64,000 nucleotides of DNA from NCBI RefSeq assembly GCF_030704535.1, contig NC_081823.1, forward strand, positions 6,330,501 through 6,394,500. The letters are read 5' to 3'. Below are positions 36,969 through 49,840 of the stretch, in pieces. A model generated the notes under the pieces. That model was given only the letters and a program-made list of their open reading frames with translations. It did not search any database and was not told where the DNA came from. Position numbers and translations under genes: made by a program. The stretch is from Vitis vinifera. Lineage: Eukaryota; Streptophyta; Magnoliopsida; Vitales; Vitaceae. How positions within the stretch are numbered: the stretch's first letter is position 1; every line of letters starts with the position of its first letter.

Positions 36969-39900
36969 CTAGGAATCCACAACAATCTCACTTGGGGTAG
37001 CTTTCACATCCAACTCCATTTCCTGCACATATATGTTTCAGCTACAATGACATTTCTGGGGAAGGAAAATATACTGCATCATAGAAATCCTAGTTTTCTT
37101 TACATGGAGAGTTAGATGCATTTATTCACATACCTTTCCTTTAAAGAGGTGATTGATGGCCATATTCAGATCAGTATGGTTGTCAATCATTTTACCATCA
37201 ACCCGGATCTTCTTTAATTTAGGGGTGTGATTTACTACATCAGAAGCAGCTACAGAAAAAGTGGTCATTTTGGGGCATTTCTTCAGGACCATTTTTTCAA
37301 GTGATGGCCATTCAAATGGAATGTTCCCCATACAGAAGCTCTCGAGCACTGGTAGAGATTTTAGCTTCAGACTGCTTAACTGAGGGAGCACAATCTTGTC
37401 CACTCCTGATAATTCTCCTTCCTTACAGCTTACAATTTCCTTTAGTTCTTTACACCCACTTACTTTGACTTGTTTTAGTTGCAGAAAGCTTTGGGCAGTG
37501 CTAACTGAAAAGAGACTCTTCAATTTCTTGCAACCTTTTACTTTTAGAACTTTCAGCTTTGGGAGAGCGAGAAAAGGTTTCTCAACCTGAATGTTTGACA
37601 GTTCATGTTCCAACTCATCCTCGTCTGCTACAATTTGCTCCAGCTCTGTGCAGTCTAATATCTTGAAGTATTCCAGTTTGGACAAGCTCAGAGCCATGGA
37701 GGGTTGAAAGAGATTTCTTAATCTGTTACAGCTTTGAATTTCAAGAACTTCAAGGTTATGGAGACTTAAATGGGGATCGAACCCCTTCCATACATACCCC
37801 AGTTGAGGCAAGGCATTCAGTTGCAATACTCTTAAAGAAGAGAGTGGCATGACACATTCTTCCCCTATCAAAATGCCCCCAAGTTGAAATACCTCTTGCA
37901 TTTCCTGACACCAACTGATTCTCACTCTTTCCACGTTCTGTAACATTTGCAGCAGATCGGCTGGAAAGAGAGTGGACAATCTGTCACAGTGTTCCACGGT
38001 TAGGGCTCTTAATTTTCTGAAGGACCCCCTTGGAAGGATGCCAATGTAGACCACTCTCAGGCAACTGAGTTGGGTTAGATGCAATGTTTCCAAATTAGGG
38101 AATGCAACTACCTGAACTCCTTGCACTGTATTGGTGATGCATTCAAACTCATGACAGTGCCTAACACTCAAAGACACCAATCCATTAAAACCCTCGGAAC
38201 CCAAGTGGGGGAGAATATTGCGAGAACCTTCTTCCAAGCTGATCAAAGACAGATCCTCTGTTCTCTCAAACAATTCCTTAACCCCAACTGGTATGGGGCT
38301 ATCAATGCCTTTAAGTTCCAGGGTTCTTGAAGTTGGATAATCATATTTCAACTTCTTTGTGAATATTGTGAAAGATAACTTGGAGCCTATGTATATTTGA
38401 AACCGCGACAAAGTTGGCAATAGGAAGTCTTTTGGAAGACACTTGGAACTGAATATCTCAACATGCAAAATGGTCAAGTAGGGTAGTGATTTAAGCTCAG
38501 TTAAGCACACATTCCTTCTCTCCTTGGTTGCTCCACAAACATCCCATTGTTGAAAGCTTCCTCTCATGTATAGTTCTTCCAATCCTGATAGACCTGATAT
38601 CAAGTTTGGTGGAATTTTCTTTAGTGATCGACAGTAGGTAAGATCCAACAACCTTAGACTCTTCAGTTCTCCAATTTCCTTCGGCAACTCTTTGATACAT
38701 GAAGCAAAAAGGCTAAGGATCTCAAGTTTCTTTAGCTTTCCAAGTACAGATATGTCACCTAACTTACGATGATGAAGGTGAAGCATCCTGAGGTCTGCAA
38801 GGAGTTGGATTGATGTTGGTAGTGGTGTGACATGAAGAGAATGATTGTAAAATATTTCACGAACTCCACCTACATCCAGAACCCTAAGTGCTTTCATCCC
38901 CTCAAAGAAAGCATCAGGAAAAATTTTTAAGCCCTGGTTGCTCCCCAGCAATAAAGTATGAAGTCTTGGACATTCCAACCCAACAGGAAGACTAGAAATG
39001 TAGTTGGCCATCAATGAGATCACTGCATAATGTTCAAACGTGTCTTTCTTTGGCCAATTCTTCAATCCATCCCTTGATTTTACCATGAATCGGTACTGGT
39101 CTGCACATGTGATTGATATGGCAAAGGCCCGGACAAGATCATGAATTTTCACACACCCTTGACATTTATCACTCTCCATTAATAGACTAGAGGATTTAAG
39201 GCCATTGATCAGTGTACGTACCCGTCTCCTTGCTTCATCTACTGTTGCAATGTCCTTAAAGCATCTCTGCCCCATTCCAAGCCTTGTTAAATACTCCACT
39301 TCAATATCACAATCTGCTGGAAATAGACAGCATAGCAAGAAGATCAAGGTGATTTCCTCTCCTTGGAGATGATCAAAACTGAGCTTCAGACAAGAAAAAA
39401 TGTTTGCATCCATGTCTTGGATGTTCATAGGTTTATGCTCCTGAAGTTGCTTGGCTGCTTCTTGCCATCCATCTAGGTCTTTATCAATTAGAGCCTTTCC
39501 AACTGTTACTAGTGTTAGGGGCAATCCCCCACACTTCTTAGCAACTTCCATTGCCACAGCATCAACAGCAGGGGAATCAACAATCGCACCAGCATTTGAT
39601 CTAAACAAGGCCCATGATTCTTGTTCATCTAAGATATTTAAAAGAAGCTTTGTCGCTTGGCCTCCCATTACATTACATACATGTTCAAGACGTGTAGTGA
39701 GAAGAATTTTGCATCCCTTGTGATCAACCCCATGGGGAATTCCTATGGCTGCCAAGTCAAGTATCTTCCAGACATCATCCAAGATTATTAGGATCCTCTT
39801 CTCCATCTTTAGTCTTTCACAAAGCTGACTTGCTCTTCCAGTTACTGTCTTTCTTTTGAATTCCAGACCCAATGTGTCTGCTATTTCTCCTTGAATCTTT

Positions 39901-40547
39901 ATTAAGTCTGGAGCCTGAGAAACAACTGCAGTTACAACTTCATCAAAAAGCTTTTCTTCTTTGGTCTTCTTGCCAACTTCTTTCACCAAGGTTGTTTTGC
40001 CTATGCCTCCCATACCATATACACATACAGTATGGCTGTCATCACACTTCAATAATTCAATGATTTGATTCATGGCTGACTTTGTTGATTCAAAAGTTTG
40101 GAAATCTCCAGAGGGTAAGGACTCTATCCCTGGAGAAGGAGCAGGGTATGATACTTCACTAAAATTTCCATCTTCATGGAGCTCAGAAATGATGATAGAC
40201 TTCCTAGACAGTTCCTTGCTCAACCAGCAACGAGAACTCCAATCAGGGCACCACCCATTAAAGCACCTCTTCTTTACATTGTCTTCCAACTTCCTTGCAT
40301 CTTCAGTGACCTTTTCCACATTCGTTAGCCACTTCTCAGCCTCCAGTTTTATATGTTCCCCCTTTCTTTGTGCTGTATCAATGGATAGTTGTACCTTATA
40401 TTTCACACTCTCTAACTTGTCAACTTGCTCCCTTAAGTCCTGAACATTTTTGTTGAACTGAACAAGATAATAAAGCTGACGTCCAATTGGCTCCAACAAG
40501 CCCTCTCGAATCAGAGAGGCAACAGAGGTCACAATATCTTCAGCCAT
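36969..40547 (-). CDS. CC-NBS-LRR disease-resistance protein (At4g27190-like), copy 1
   Basis: Intracellular immune receptor of the CNL class. The main exon is 37134-40547. A short last exon at 36969-37022 is inferred from a strong donor (GGAAAG/GTATGT), acceptor ATGTGCAG and matching phase, adding EMELDVKATPSEIVVDS to give 1155 aa; without splicing it would stop at 37122 with 1141 aa. The coiled-coil domain covers about 1-165. The NB-ARC domain shows the P-loop GMGGIGKTTL (178-187), kinase-2 LIILDDVW (253-260), KILLTTR (280-286), GLPL (341-344) and an MHD-type motif that reads IHD (468-470). About 25 irregular LRRs follow, from about residue 495 to 1120. It is a tandem paralogue of the gene at 46287-49840. 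The frame is fully open, so it is probably functional. The pathogen recognised cannot be told. Confidence 0.92.
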
Positions 40548-41590
40548 ATACCTATACTCCTTTCTTTCAGGTGGGGTTGAGAATGGACATGAAATATATC
40601 AAGCAAAGCAACAATGCTGGGAAAGAAGAGAATGAGTGTATCAGGTTGCCTTTGCTATTTGAACATGGCGCAGTAATGACAAATCCTCTCCACTTTCAAG
40701 TTGAAGGTGAAGATGATACAGAGTAGAGGCCAACACCAGCAACAGCGACAAAAGGCAGATACAGTGTACGTTTCTTACTGAGATAAAAGTATCCTTTTTC
40801 AAGCCTCTGAGTAAAGGCATCTATAACACCGATCTACCCCATCCAAACTAAAACAATTTCTTCTTTGACTCAAGACCATCATAAATTAGCCTTTAAGAAA
40901 ACATACTAACATGCATCATCAGCCATTTTCAAAGCTTTATCACTTTATCTAAGATTCCATTTCATTTCTTTCCCAACTTTATTATGGATAGAAAGCAACC
41001 ATGTGAAATTCATTTTCAGCAATCAACTTTTATTAAAGTTACCCATCAAGAAAGGAAAAGGAAAAATCCAAAAGAAAAAAGTTGTAAGGAAACAAACACA
41101 AGTTCTGGGGCCCAAATGACAAATGGGTATCCTGAGTGGTAAACAAGGCAAGGACTGGCTTTTCTGGGAATGGGTGGGATTGGAAGGCTCTTCAGCCCTT
41201 TATAATTGATCTCTAAGTTAGCATGGTTGATCCTCCAGTGGCAACCTAATCCTTTGTCGAATTTTTAATTTAGAAATGGAACTTTTGTTCCACCCTTCAA
41301 ACATCTACTCTAACAAACATGATGCTAAGTCTCATAAATTTAAATCAAATAAAAAGCATTTATAAATTAGTGGAGTCCATTCAGAAAGTTAGATCCTCCC
41401 CAGTGATATTTCTCTTTATTAAGGCCTAGTTGAGCTATGTTAGCCATGCAGGCATCAAAATTAGGATTGGCATCCACCATAGAACAGATGCACCCTTTGC
41501 TCTCTAGACAAAGATCGTATTCCTTCTTCTGACATCAAATACATTGGAGTTGGGTCATCCATCTTGTTAGGCTCCTTATACACACATGTT
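40548..41590. other. Upstream flank of NLR copy 1
   Basis: The first 200 bases resemble the leader of NLR copy 2 (49841-50060): both have GTGGGG..GAGAATGGAC, an AAAGCAAC block and a CCTCTCC block. It is probably 5' UTR and promoter. Nothing else was recognised. Confidence 0.5.
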
Positions 41591-41591
41591 T

Positions 41592-42275
41592 TCACCATGT
41601 ACTGAGCAAAATTCTACAATCATTGTGACCAAAAGTGGAGGGGCTCTCCATGGCCTCTTTTTTGAGTATTTTGCAAACATTATTTAGTCTTGTTCTCATG
41701 CTCAAGTTTAGCATAGACCGTGCATGCTCGTTGCAGTTTAATTTCCTTGCTAAATTGAAACCTACCATGTATTCAATTTGACCTTGAATCTCTTTCAACT
41801 CTAGCTCCTCTGAAAACTCCCATAATAGCCTGATCAAATAACTTCAATTCATGGACCTTTTTTATGTACTTTTAACAAAGCAGTCTTGCCAACATCTCTC
41901 ATACCATAAATTTCAATGCATTGCTCTGATCATCCTTGAATGTGTCTCTAGTCTGAGTGGAAGCTGGGATTCTGGCCTTCAGAGAAACCACAAAATCTCA
42001 GGACACCTTGTATTCAATTTGGTTGCATCTTCAAACTATCCTATATCTTCTGTGACTCCACCCATACTCAATAGACACCTTTGATCATCAATATCGATTT
42101 TTTCTTTTCTTGATTGAGGCCCATCCCACATCAATATGTTTAGTTTGGAAACGAAACTCCGCCCATACTCAATAGAATTTTTAATTTGGCAGCACCTTTT
42201 AACACTTTTTGTTTTTTCATGATCATCCTGTTTAGAGATTTTTACTCTGGCCTTTACTTTCTGAGCTTTCATAGC
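41592..42275 (-). pseudogene. Relic of a third NBS-LRR gene
   Basis: Minus-strand fragments line up with NB-ARC parts of the neighbours. A P-loop-like YGMRDVGKT appears after a frame change near 41880-41930. It is followed by KEIQGQIEYMVGF, which matches IKIQGEIADTLGL. Then RLNNVCKILKKE sits at the kinase-2 approach, and GHNDCRILLSTW matches HKGCKILLTTR. There are several stops and frame changes, and the LRR part is missing. It lies between the two intact paralogues in the same direction, as expected for a tandem cluster with gene death. Confidence 0.6.
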
Positions 42276-42373
42276 AGTTCGTTATGGGAAAAGTTCACTT
42301 CTTAGGGGTTTTTTATTTGAAGGACCTCTCAAGGAAATTCTACATTTTCATTTCTGAAGAGTCGCTCATCCTT

Positions 42374-43250
42374 CTTTTTTTTTTCTTTTTTTTTTTTGAT
42401 AGGTAAAGGAATGTATATATAAATTAGAAAAAGAAGCGAAGTACACCAATGTACACAGGACGTATACAAGGAGCACACCTAAAGGAAGCCCTCCAAAAAG
42501 AGCACAAAAAAATGCAAACCCGCAATGGGACACCACCCACTCTACAAATTAAACAAGGGCATGGAGTCTTACCTTATGTACATGCTAACCCAAGAAGAGA
42601 GATTAAAAAGAAACGAGAGTTTTAACTATTGGTTGTTTTGTTCCTTATCTTTAAAAGCCCTTTGATTCCATTCCCTCCAAATTGTCTAAAAACACCTTTT
42701 TCTTTTTCTTCCCTACAAAGGAGCCTTGCCAACTTAAGAGCAAAACTCTCACTGAAGAAGGGATCACCCAGGCCACCCTATACAAGGAAAACAATAGGTG
42801 TCACAGAATCCTTGCTTTAGAGCAATGAAGAAGTAAATGATCAATAGACTCCCCCTCCTACTTACACAAATAACATCTATTCACCAAGGGTCGCACTCTC
42901 TTCTAGAGATTATTAAAAGTTATAACTCTTCCCCAACTAGCTTCCCATGCAAAAAAAAAAAAACTGACTTTGGATGGTACCCACGAATTCCAAATAATTT
43001 TCTTCGGAATGATGACCGTCCTCCCCAAATCCAGAACCTCATAGAAAGATTTGACAAAAAACAATCCCTTCTTATCATCTTTCCAAACCATCTTGTAGTT
43101 ATCCTCCCTCCTAACCAAATTCCCGCTCAGCATGGAGAAAAAAGTCTCAACAGTGTCCAACTTACAATACATAGTTTGTTTACCTTGCAAATACAAATAT
43201 AGGTTCTTATCAAAAAGAAAAAGAAATGTTGCAACAAACCCTAGAATCAA
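42374..43250 (-). mobile_element. LINE (L1-type) 3' end, 5'-truncated
   Basis: On the minus strand the segment codes for the C-terminal zinc-binding region that follows plant LINE reverse transcriptase (MVWKDDKKGLFFVKSFYEVL, KKIIWNSWVPSKVSFFFFAW). A long non-coding 3' part follows and ends in TTTACCTATC and a poly-A tract seen as the T-run at 42374-42400. Reading breaks occur near 42830-42900. Only the last part of the element is present, which is normal for LINE insertion. It lies beside the NLR relic. Confidence 0.8.
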
Positions 43251-43342
43251 ACCAACTGGATGACAGCAGCCTAAAAAGGGTTTCAGTTGAAATTTTGAAA
43301 AGAAGAAAATTGAAGTTCAGAAACTTACAGATGAATAGATAC

Positions 43343-43632
43343 TATTGGTATTTGGATTAAACACTTATATAAAATATGTATTTTTGGGCTGCTGGAACTC
43401 TGATTTTATTGATGAAGAATGCTGAATTTATACATGAACTTGTAACTTAAATGACATTAGAATAGCAGAAAATCAAGCTACTAGATGATGAACAACTACT
43501 TCCTATAAAATAGAAACCAAATCTTGACCAAATAAAAATAAGAAAATATCTAGATGTTGCAGATTTTGTGCAAGACTCCAGCTGCAATATTCAAAATTCA
43601 AATTCCAGCAAATACTAAGTCAAAATTCAACA
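43343..43632 (-). repeat. 3' LTR of the young copia element
   Basis: 290 bp, ending in CAACA on the plus strand next to the polypurine tract and starting after the GATAC target repeat. Confidence 0.9.
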
Positions 43633-45480
43633 CTCCTCCTTGACTTCGTAGATGCAAACTCCAAGTCTTGCACGTAGACACTCAAACCAAACTTCGAAAG
43701 GGGTCTGCTTCTTTAACACTTTTGTTGGCAATATGTTCAGAAAATATACTGCTCTACTTGCAGTTTTAGCCCAAAATTGTTTGCATTCCATTTCAAGGAT
43801 GGCATTTTTTGAGATCCACCAAACATTGTTTGCATTCCATTTCAAGGATGGCATTTTTTGAGATCCACCAACATCAGTATGCACCAGTTGCAGTTTTTGG
43901 GTTGCTCTCCAGGATATTTTCTTTGGAAAGGGAAGTTTAGTTTGCTTCCCATATTGACAAGTAGCACATATAGGAAGATCTTTTTCTAAGTCAGGAAGTC
44001 CTTCAACTATTTGATTTTTCTTCATGTAGAGCACATCATCATGATGAAAGTGCTCGACCCTTCTGTCCCAAAACATTGTTGTGCTATCTTGTTGTAAAAT
44101 AGCAGTATGCTCATCTTCCAGTAAATTCAAGGCAAAACTCTTGCCCTTCATTTTTATGTTGAACACCTCTTTGCCTTCAGCATCCTTGATAATGCAATTC
44201 CTATCTTCAAAATAAACTTTAAATTCTTTCTCAACGAGCTGTCCAACACTGAGTAAGTTTTGGTCAATGTCAGGCACAAACAAAACATCATAAATGAGTT
44301 TCAAACCTGTTTGGCTTTCGATAGCAACCGTTCCTTTGCCCTTCACTGGAATATACTCACCATTTCCAATTCTGACTTTGGAAATAGTTGTTCTATCAAG
44401 TTCTCTAAAGAGATCTTGATTATTTGTCATGTGGTTTGTACAACCACTATCCACAAGCCAACTTTTAGAGGTGCTTTTATTAGCAAAACACGTTGCTGCA
44501 AACAATTGCTCCTCCTGACAATAGTCAACTACTGCATTAGTTTCTTCCTGCTGTTGATTTTTGCAAATCCTCTCCACATGTCCTTGTTTACCACACTTGT
44601 TGCATTTCACATCTGGTCTCCACCAACATTTTTTTGGAGAATGATTTGTCTTCTTGCAATGAGGACAAGGTGGAAAAACTCCATTTTTCTGGTTGTTGCC
44701 ACACGACTTGTTGTTGTTCACCTTTCCATTTTTATGACCTGCATTTTTCTGCATTCTTGCTTGAAATGCTCCTTCTGCAGTATCTCCTTGTCTCATGAGT
44801 CTTCTTTGTTCCACAGCCTCCAAGGAATGTAATAATTCTGTCAAGCTAATAGTTGACAGATCTTTTGAATTCTCCAAAGAGGAAATTGTAGCTTCATATT
44901 TCTCAGGAAGTGTAACCAATATCTTTTGAACAATCTTCTCATTGGAAAATTCTTTTCCAAGCAGCCTAACTTTGTCTGCTATTGAAAGAAGTTGTGCAGC
45001 ATAGTCTTTAACAGCATCAGACTCCCTCATTTTCTTCATTTCAAATTCTCGAATCAAGTTCATCACCTGCATGTTCTTGATTCTTTCATCTCCTTTGTAT
45101 TCCTCCTTGAGATACTCCCAAATTTCTGCAGCTGAATCAATTTTCATGATTTTGATGAAAATTGATGGTGAAACTGCAGCAAACAAGCAAGCTTTCGCTT
45201 TAGCCTTTCTTGTCCTTCTTTCTTTATGCAACTTCATTTGAGCCACAGTTGGATTGGCTCCTAGGGGAGGAACTTCATAATTTTCTTCCACTGCTTCCCA
45301 AACATCAAGTGCTTGTAGATGAACTGTCATTCTAACAGCCCAAGTTTCATAATTGTCTCCATCAAGAATTGATAGTGCAACTGTGAGACTTGACTCTTCC
45401 ATTGCTAAATGATTTTAGAAGGTGTTTGGGTTCACTCACCTCACTGGCCCCTCAAGATAACTATGGCTCTGATACCACTT

Positions 45481-45770
45481 TGTTGGTATTTGGATTAAAC
45501 ACTTATATAAAATATGTATTTTTGGGCTGCTGGAACTCTGATTTTATTGATGAAGAATGCTGAATTTATACATGAACTTGTAACTTAAATGACATTAGAA
45601 TAGCAGAAAATCAAGCTACTAGATGATGAACAACTACTTCCTATAAAATAGAAACCAAATCTTGACCAAATAAAAATAAGAAAATATCTAGATGTTGCAG
45701 ATTTTGTGCAAGACTCCAGCTGCAATATTCAAAATTCAAATTCCAGCAAATACTAAGTCAAAATTCAACA
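45481..45770 (-). repeat. 5' LTR of the young copia element
   Basis: 290 bp, starting TGTTGGTATTTGG and ending AAATTCAACA on the plus strand. It is followed by the GATAC target repeat and is essentially identical to the other LTR. Confidence 0.92.
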
Positions 45771-45775
45771 GATAC

Positions 45776-46286
45776 ATACAAGATTATTAGGGACTGACAT
45801 TTATTAAGCATGAATTTAAAGAGCTTGTTTTGTGTATTGAATTTAAGCAATGATTCAGTACAAATATGAAAGAATTGTTCTCTTAGCATCATCGATTAGA
45901 AAAACTTCAGAATAAATAGAATCAGCTAGGAACACAAACTCTAAAGGACACAAGAGAATTAATCTATTTAGAGTATAACAGAAAAAATATTACAAAGTGC
46001 ACTGAACAATGATTGGCCAACTGTAATGAAGGAACTTCTCCACTTGAAACAAATTAATAAAGAAAGTTAGTACAAGCATAAAACAATGTGATGCTGCTGA
46101 TGCACTGCAACCAAATGAATATGGACGAAACTAACAGAAAATTATTGTTAGTGGCAAGCTTCTAGGCTCCAGAGGGCTTAGCATTCCACAAGCGAACTCA
46201 TCCCGAAAACACACCTGAATCACATTGTACTGTTTTCCTAGTGTGTTGGGTTTTTTTGGAGCAATCTTCATCTTTCATACTTGGGT
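45776..46286. other. 3' flank of NLR copy 2
   Basis: AT-rich non-coding DNA between the copia element and the last exon of the NLR gene. Nothing recognised. Confidence 0.4.
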
Positions 46287-49200
46287 TCAATTTCTGAACA
46301 AACTCAAGCTCTGATCCTGCATAAAAAATTTCAACTTTATTGTTATCTAGGGGAAAGTTTTAATAATGAAGAATATATTTTTCCTTTTGTGAGCTTGACC
46401 ATGGATAATATATACATCAAATTTGTAAAATGTACCTTTCCTTTGTATAGGTGCTTGATGGCCATATTCAGATCATGGTTGTTGATCATTTGACCATCTA
46501 CCTGCAATGACTTCAGTTTTGGCATGTTTTGCACTCCATCAGCAGCAGCTAAAGCAAAAGTAGTCATTCTGGGGCAAGTATCTACAACTACTTCTTCTAG
46601 TGATGGCCATTCAAATGGAAAATTTCCCTTACAGAAGCTCTCAAGGACCGGCAGAGCTTTAAGCTCCAAGTTGCTTAACTGAGGGAGCACAAACTTATCC
46701 ACCGCTGCTGATATTTCTCCACACTCACAGCTTATAATTGCTTTCAATTCATTGCTTCCACTTACTTTGAGTTGTTTTAGTTGCAGAAAACTTTGTGCAC
46801 TGCTAACTGAAAAGAGACTCTTCAATTTCTTGCAATCTTCTACCTCCAGAACTTTCAGTTTTGGAAGGTTGAGAGATTTCTTGTCTTCAACATTTGATAC
46901 TTCTTGCTCTAGCCCATCCTCAGCTATAATTTGCTGCAACTCCATACAGTCTACTATTTTGAGGTACTCCAGTTTAAACAAACTCTGAGCAATAGAAGGC
47001 TGAAAGAGATTCCTCAATCTGTTACATCTTTCAATTTCAATAACTTCAAGATTATGGAGGCTTAAGTGAGCACCGAACCCCTTCCATAAATGCTCCAATT
47101 GAGGCAAGGTGTCCAATTTCAATTCTCTTAAAGAAGAGAGTGGCAGAACATGTTCCTCTCCAACCAGAATCCCTTCAATTTGAAACACATCTTGCATTTC
47201 CTGACAACAAGTTATTTGCACTATTTCCAAATTCTGTAACAGTTGAAGCAGATCAGCTGGAAAGAGAGTAGACAATCCTCCACATTGTTCCACAGTCAGA
47301 ACTCTCAGTTTTCTAAAAGACCCCATAGGAAGGGTGCCACTAGACAGTACCTTCATGCCACAAAGGTGGGTGAGATGTATTGTCTCGATATTGGGGAATG
47401 CAACTGGATGAACACCTTGTGTCGTATCAATGATACATTCAAACTCAACACAGTTCCTCACACTCAGAGATGTCAATCCATTAAAGCCCCTTGAACCCAA
47501 GTTGGGGAGAATATTGCGAGAACCTTCTAACAAACTAATCAAAGATAGATCCTCTGTTCTCTCAAACAACATCTTAACCCCAATTGGTATGGGGCTATCA
47601 ATACCTTTGAGTTCCAGGGCTTTAGATGTCGGATAATCATATTTTAACTTTCTTGTGAACGTTGCAAAAGATAACTTGGAACCGATGTATATCTGAAACC
47701 TTAACTGATTTGGAAATAAGAAACTATTTGGAATACATTTGGCATTGATTATCTCGACATGTAAAGTGGTCAAGTTGAGTAGTGAGTTAAGCTCAGATAG
47801 ACTTGCACTGCTTCTTTCTATGGTTGTTCCACCAACATCCCATTGTTGAAAGCTTCCTCTCATGTATAGTTCTTCTAATGCTGACAGACCTGATATCAAG
47901 TTAGGTGGAATTTTCTTTAAAGATCGGCAGTAGGTAAGATCCAACAACTTCAGATTCTTCAGTTCTCCCATCTCCTTGGGCAACTCGCTGATATGTGAAG
48001 CAAAAAAGCTAAGGATCTCCAGCTTCTTCAGCTTTCCAAGTATAGATATATCACCTAACTTCCGATGATGGAGGTGAAGCATCCTGAGGTCAGTAAGGAG
48101 TTGGAGGGATGCTGGTAGTGGTGTGATGTGAAGAGAATACCTATAGAGCTTTTTACTAATTGCAGTTAAATCCAGAACCTTGAGTGTTTTCATTCCCACA
48201 AAGAAAGCATCCGGAAATATTTTTAAGCCACGGTTCCCACCCAACAATAAAGTATGCAGTTTTGGACATTCCAGACCAACTGGAAGACTAGAAATATTGT
48301 TCGCCATCAATGATATCAAAGCATAATGCTCAAAAGTACCTTTCTTTGGCCAGTTCTTCAAACCCACCCCAGCTTTCACCATGAAGGCATACTTTTCAGT
48401 GGATGTAATTGATATGGCAAAGACACGGACAAGGTCATGCATTTTCAGAGACCCTTTACTCTTATCGCCATCCATTAACAGACAAGAAGCTTTAAGTCCC
48501 TTGATCAGTGTTCGTACCCGCCTTCTTCCTTCTTCTACTGTCTCAACATCTTCAAGCAATCCTTGCCCCATTGCAAGCCTTGTCAAGTACTCCAGTTCAA
48601 TGTTGCGATCTTCTGGAAATAGACAGCACAGTAAGAAGATTGACTTGATTTCCTCTCCTTGAAGATAGTCGAAACTAAGCTTAAGACACGAAAAAAAGTC
48701 TGCATCCACATCTTGGATGTTCATAGGTTTACACTCCTTAAGTTGCTTGGCCGCTTCCTGCCATCCATCTATGTCTTTATCACTTAGAGCCCTTCCAACT
48801 GCTACAAGCGCTAGAGGTAAACCTCCGCACTTCTTTGCAATTTCTGTTGCCACAACATTGACAGCAGGGGAGTCAACAGTTGCACCAGCATTTGACCTAA
48901 ACAAGGCCCATGATTCTTGTTCATTTAAGATATTTAGAAGAATCTTTGTTGCTTGGCTTCCCATCACATTGCATGTATGTTCACGTCGTGTAGTGAGAAG
49001 AATTTTGCAGCCCCTGTGATCAACACCATGAGGAATTCCTATTGCCCCCAAGTCAAGTCTCTCCCAAACGTCATCCAAGATTACTAGGACCCTCTTCTCT
49101 GTCTTCAGTCTTTCACGAAGCCGACCCGCTCTTCCAATTTCTTTCTCCTCATGAAATTCCAGACCCAATGCATCTGCAATTTCATCTTGAATCTTTATCA

Positions 49201-49840
49201 GGTCCGGAGCCTGAGACACCACTGCAATTGCAACTTCATCAAAAAGCTTGTCTTTTTTCACTTTCTTTCCAACTTCTTTCACCAAGGTTGTCTTGCCAAC
49301 ACCTCCCATGCCATAAACACAGATGGTGCTGCATTCCTCACCCTTCAACAACTCGATGATTTGATTCATAGCTGAAACAGTGGTCTGAAAAGGACAGCAA
49401 TCCCCTGTAGGTAAAGATTCTATCCCGGGAGAAGGTGCTGAATAAGAAACTTTACTGAATTTTCCTTCTTCTTGGAGCCTAGCAATGCTGAGCGTGGTCT
49501 TTTTCAGTTCCCTACTTAACCAGTAACGAGAAGTCCAATCAGAACACCACCCATTTGAACTGCTCTTCTTCACTTCATCTTCCAACTTCTCCACATCCCC
49601 AGTAACCTTTTCCACAACGGTCAACCACTTCTCAACCTCAGGCTCAATATTTTCTCCCTTCCTTTTAGCCACAACAAGGGAACGTTGCACCTTATCCTTC
49701 AACAGCTCTAGCTTCTCAACCTGCTTCCTGCATCCCTCAGCCTTGCTTCGGAAGCAAACAAGGTAACTGATTTGATATCCGATCGGTCTCACAACATATT
49801 TTTCAAAAATAGAGACAACGGTGCCGATCCACTCTGCCAT
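46287..49840 (-). CDS. CC-NBS-LRR disease-resistance protein (At4g27190-like), copy 2
   Basis: CNL-type immune receptor, paralogue of the gene at 36969-40547 with matching order throughout. The start MAEWIGTVV at 49840 aligns with the MAEDIVTSV start of copy 1; an in-frame ATG at 50080 adds 80 residues with no NLR features and was not used. The main exon is 46436-49840. By analogy with copy 1, a short last exon at 46287-46316 (acceptor TTTTATGCAG, phase kept) gives 1144 aa; read through, it stops at 46343 with 1165 aa. Motifs are the P-loop GMGGVGKTTL (177-186), kinase-2 LVILDDVW (252-259), KILLTTR (279-285), GLPLAL (340-345) and an intact MHD (467-469). LRRs run to about 1120. The frame is fully open. 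Confidence 0.92.

Larger units (their letters stand above)
43343..45770 (-). mobile_element. Ty1/copia LTR retrotransposon, short copy with nearly identical LTRs
   Basis: On the minus strand the LTRs lie at 45481-45770 (5') and 43343-43632 (3'), 290 bp each. They differ at one visible position, at the second base of one end. The 5-bp repeat GATAC flanks the element (43338-43342 and 45771-45775). The tRNA-Met-type primer site lies beside the 5' LTR (about 45465-45478), and the polypurine tract AAGGAGGAGTG lies beside the 3' LTR. Parts inside are gag (start at 45402) with CCHC zinc knuckles (CNKCGKQGHVERIC), a protease motif (WLVDSGCTNHM) and an integrase zinc-binding-like region. The copy lacks most of pol, is broken, and would need help to move. 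LTR identity points to a very recent insertion, well under a million years at common plant rates. Confidence 0.92.
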
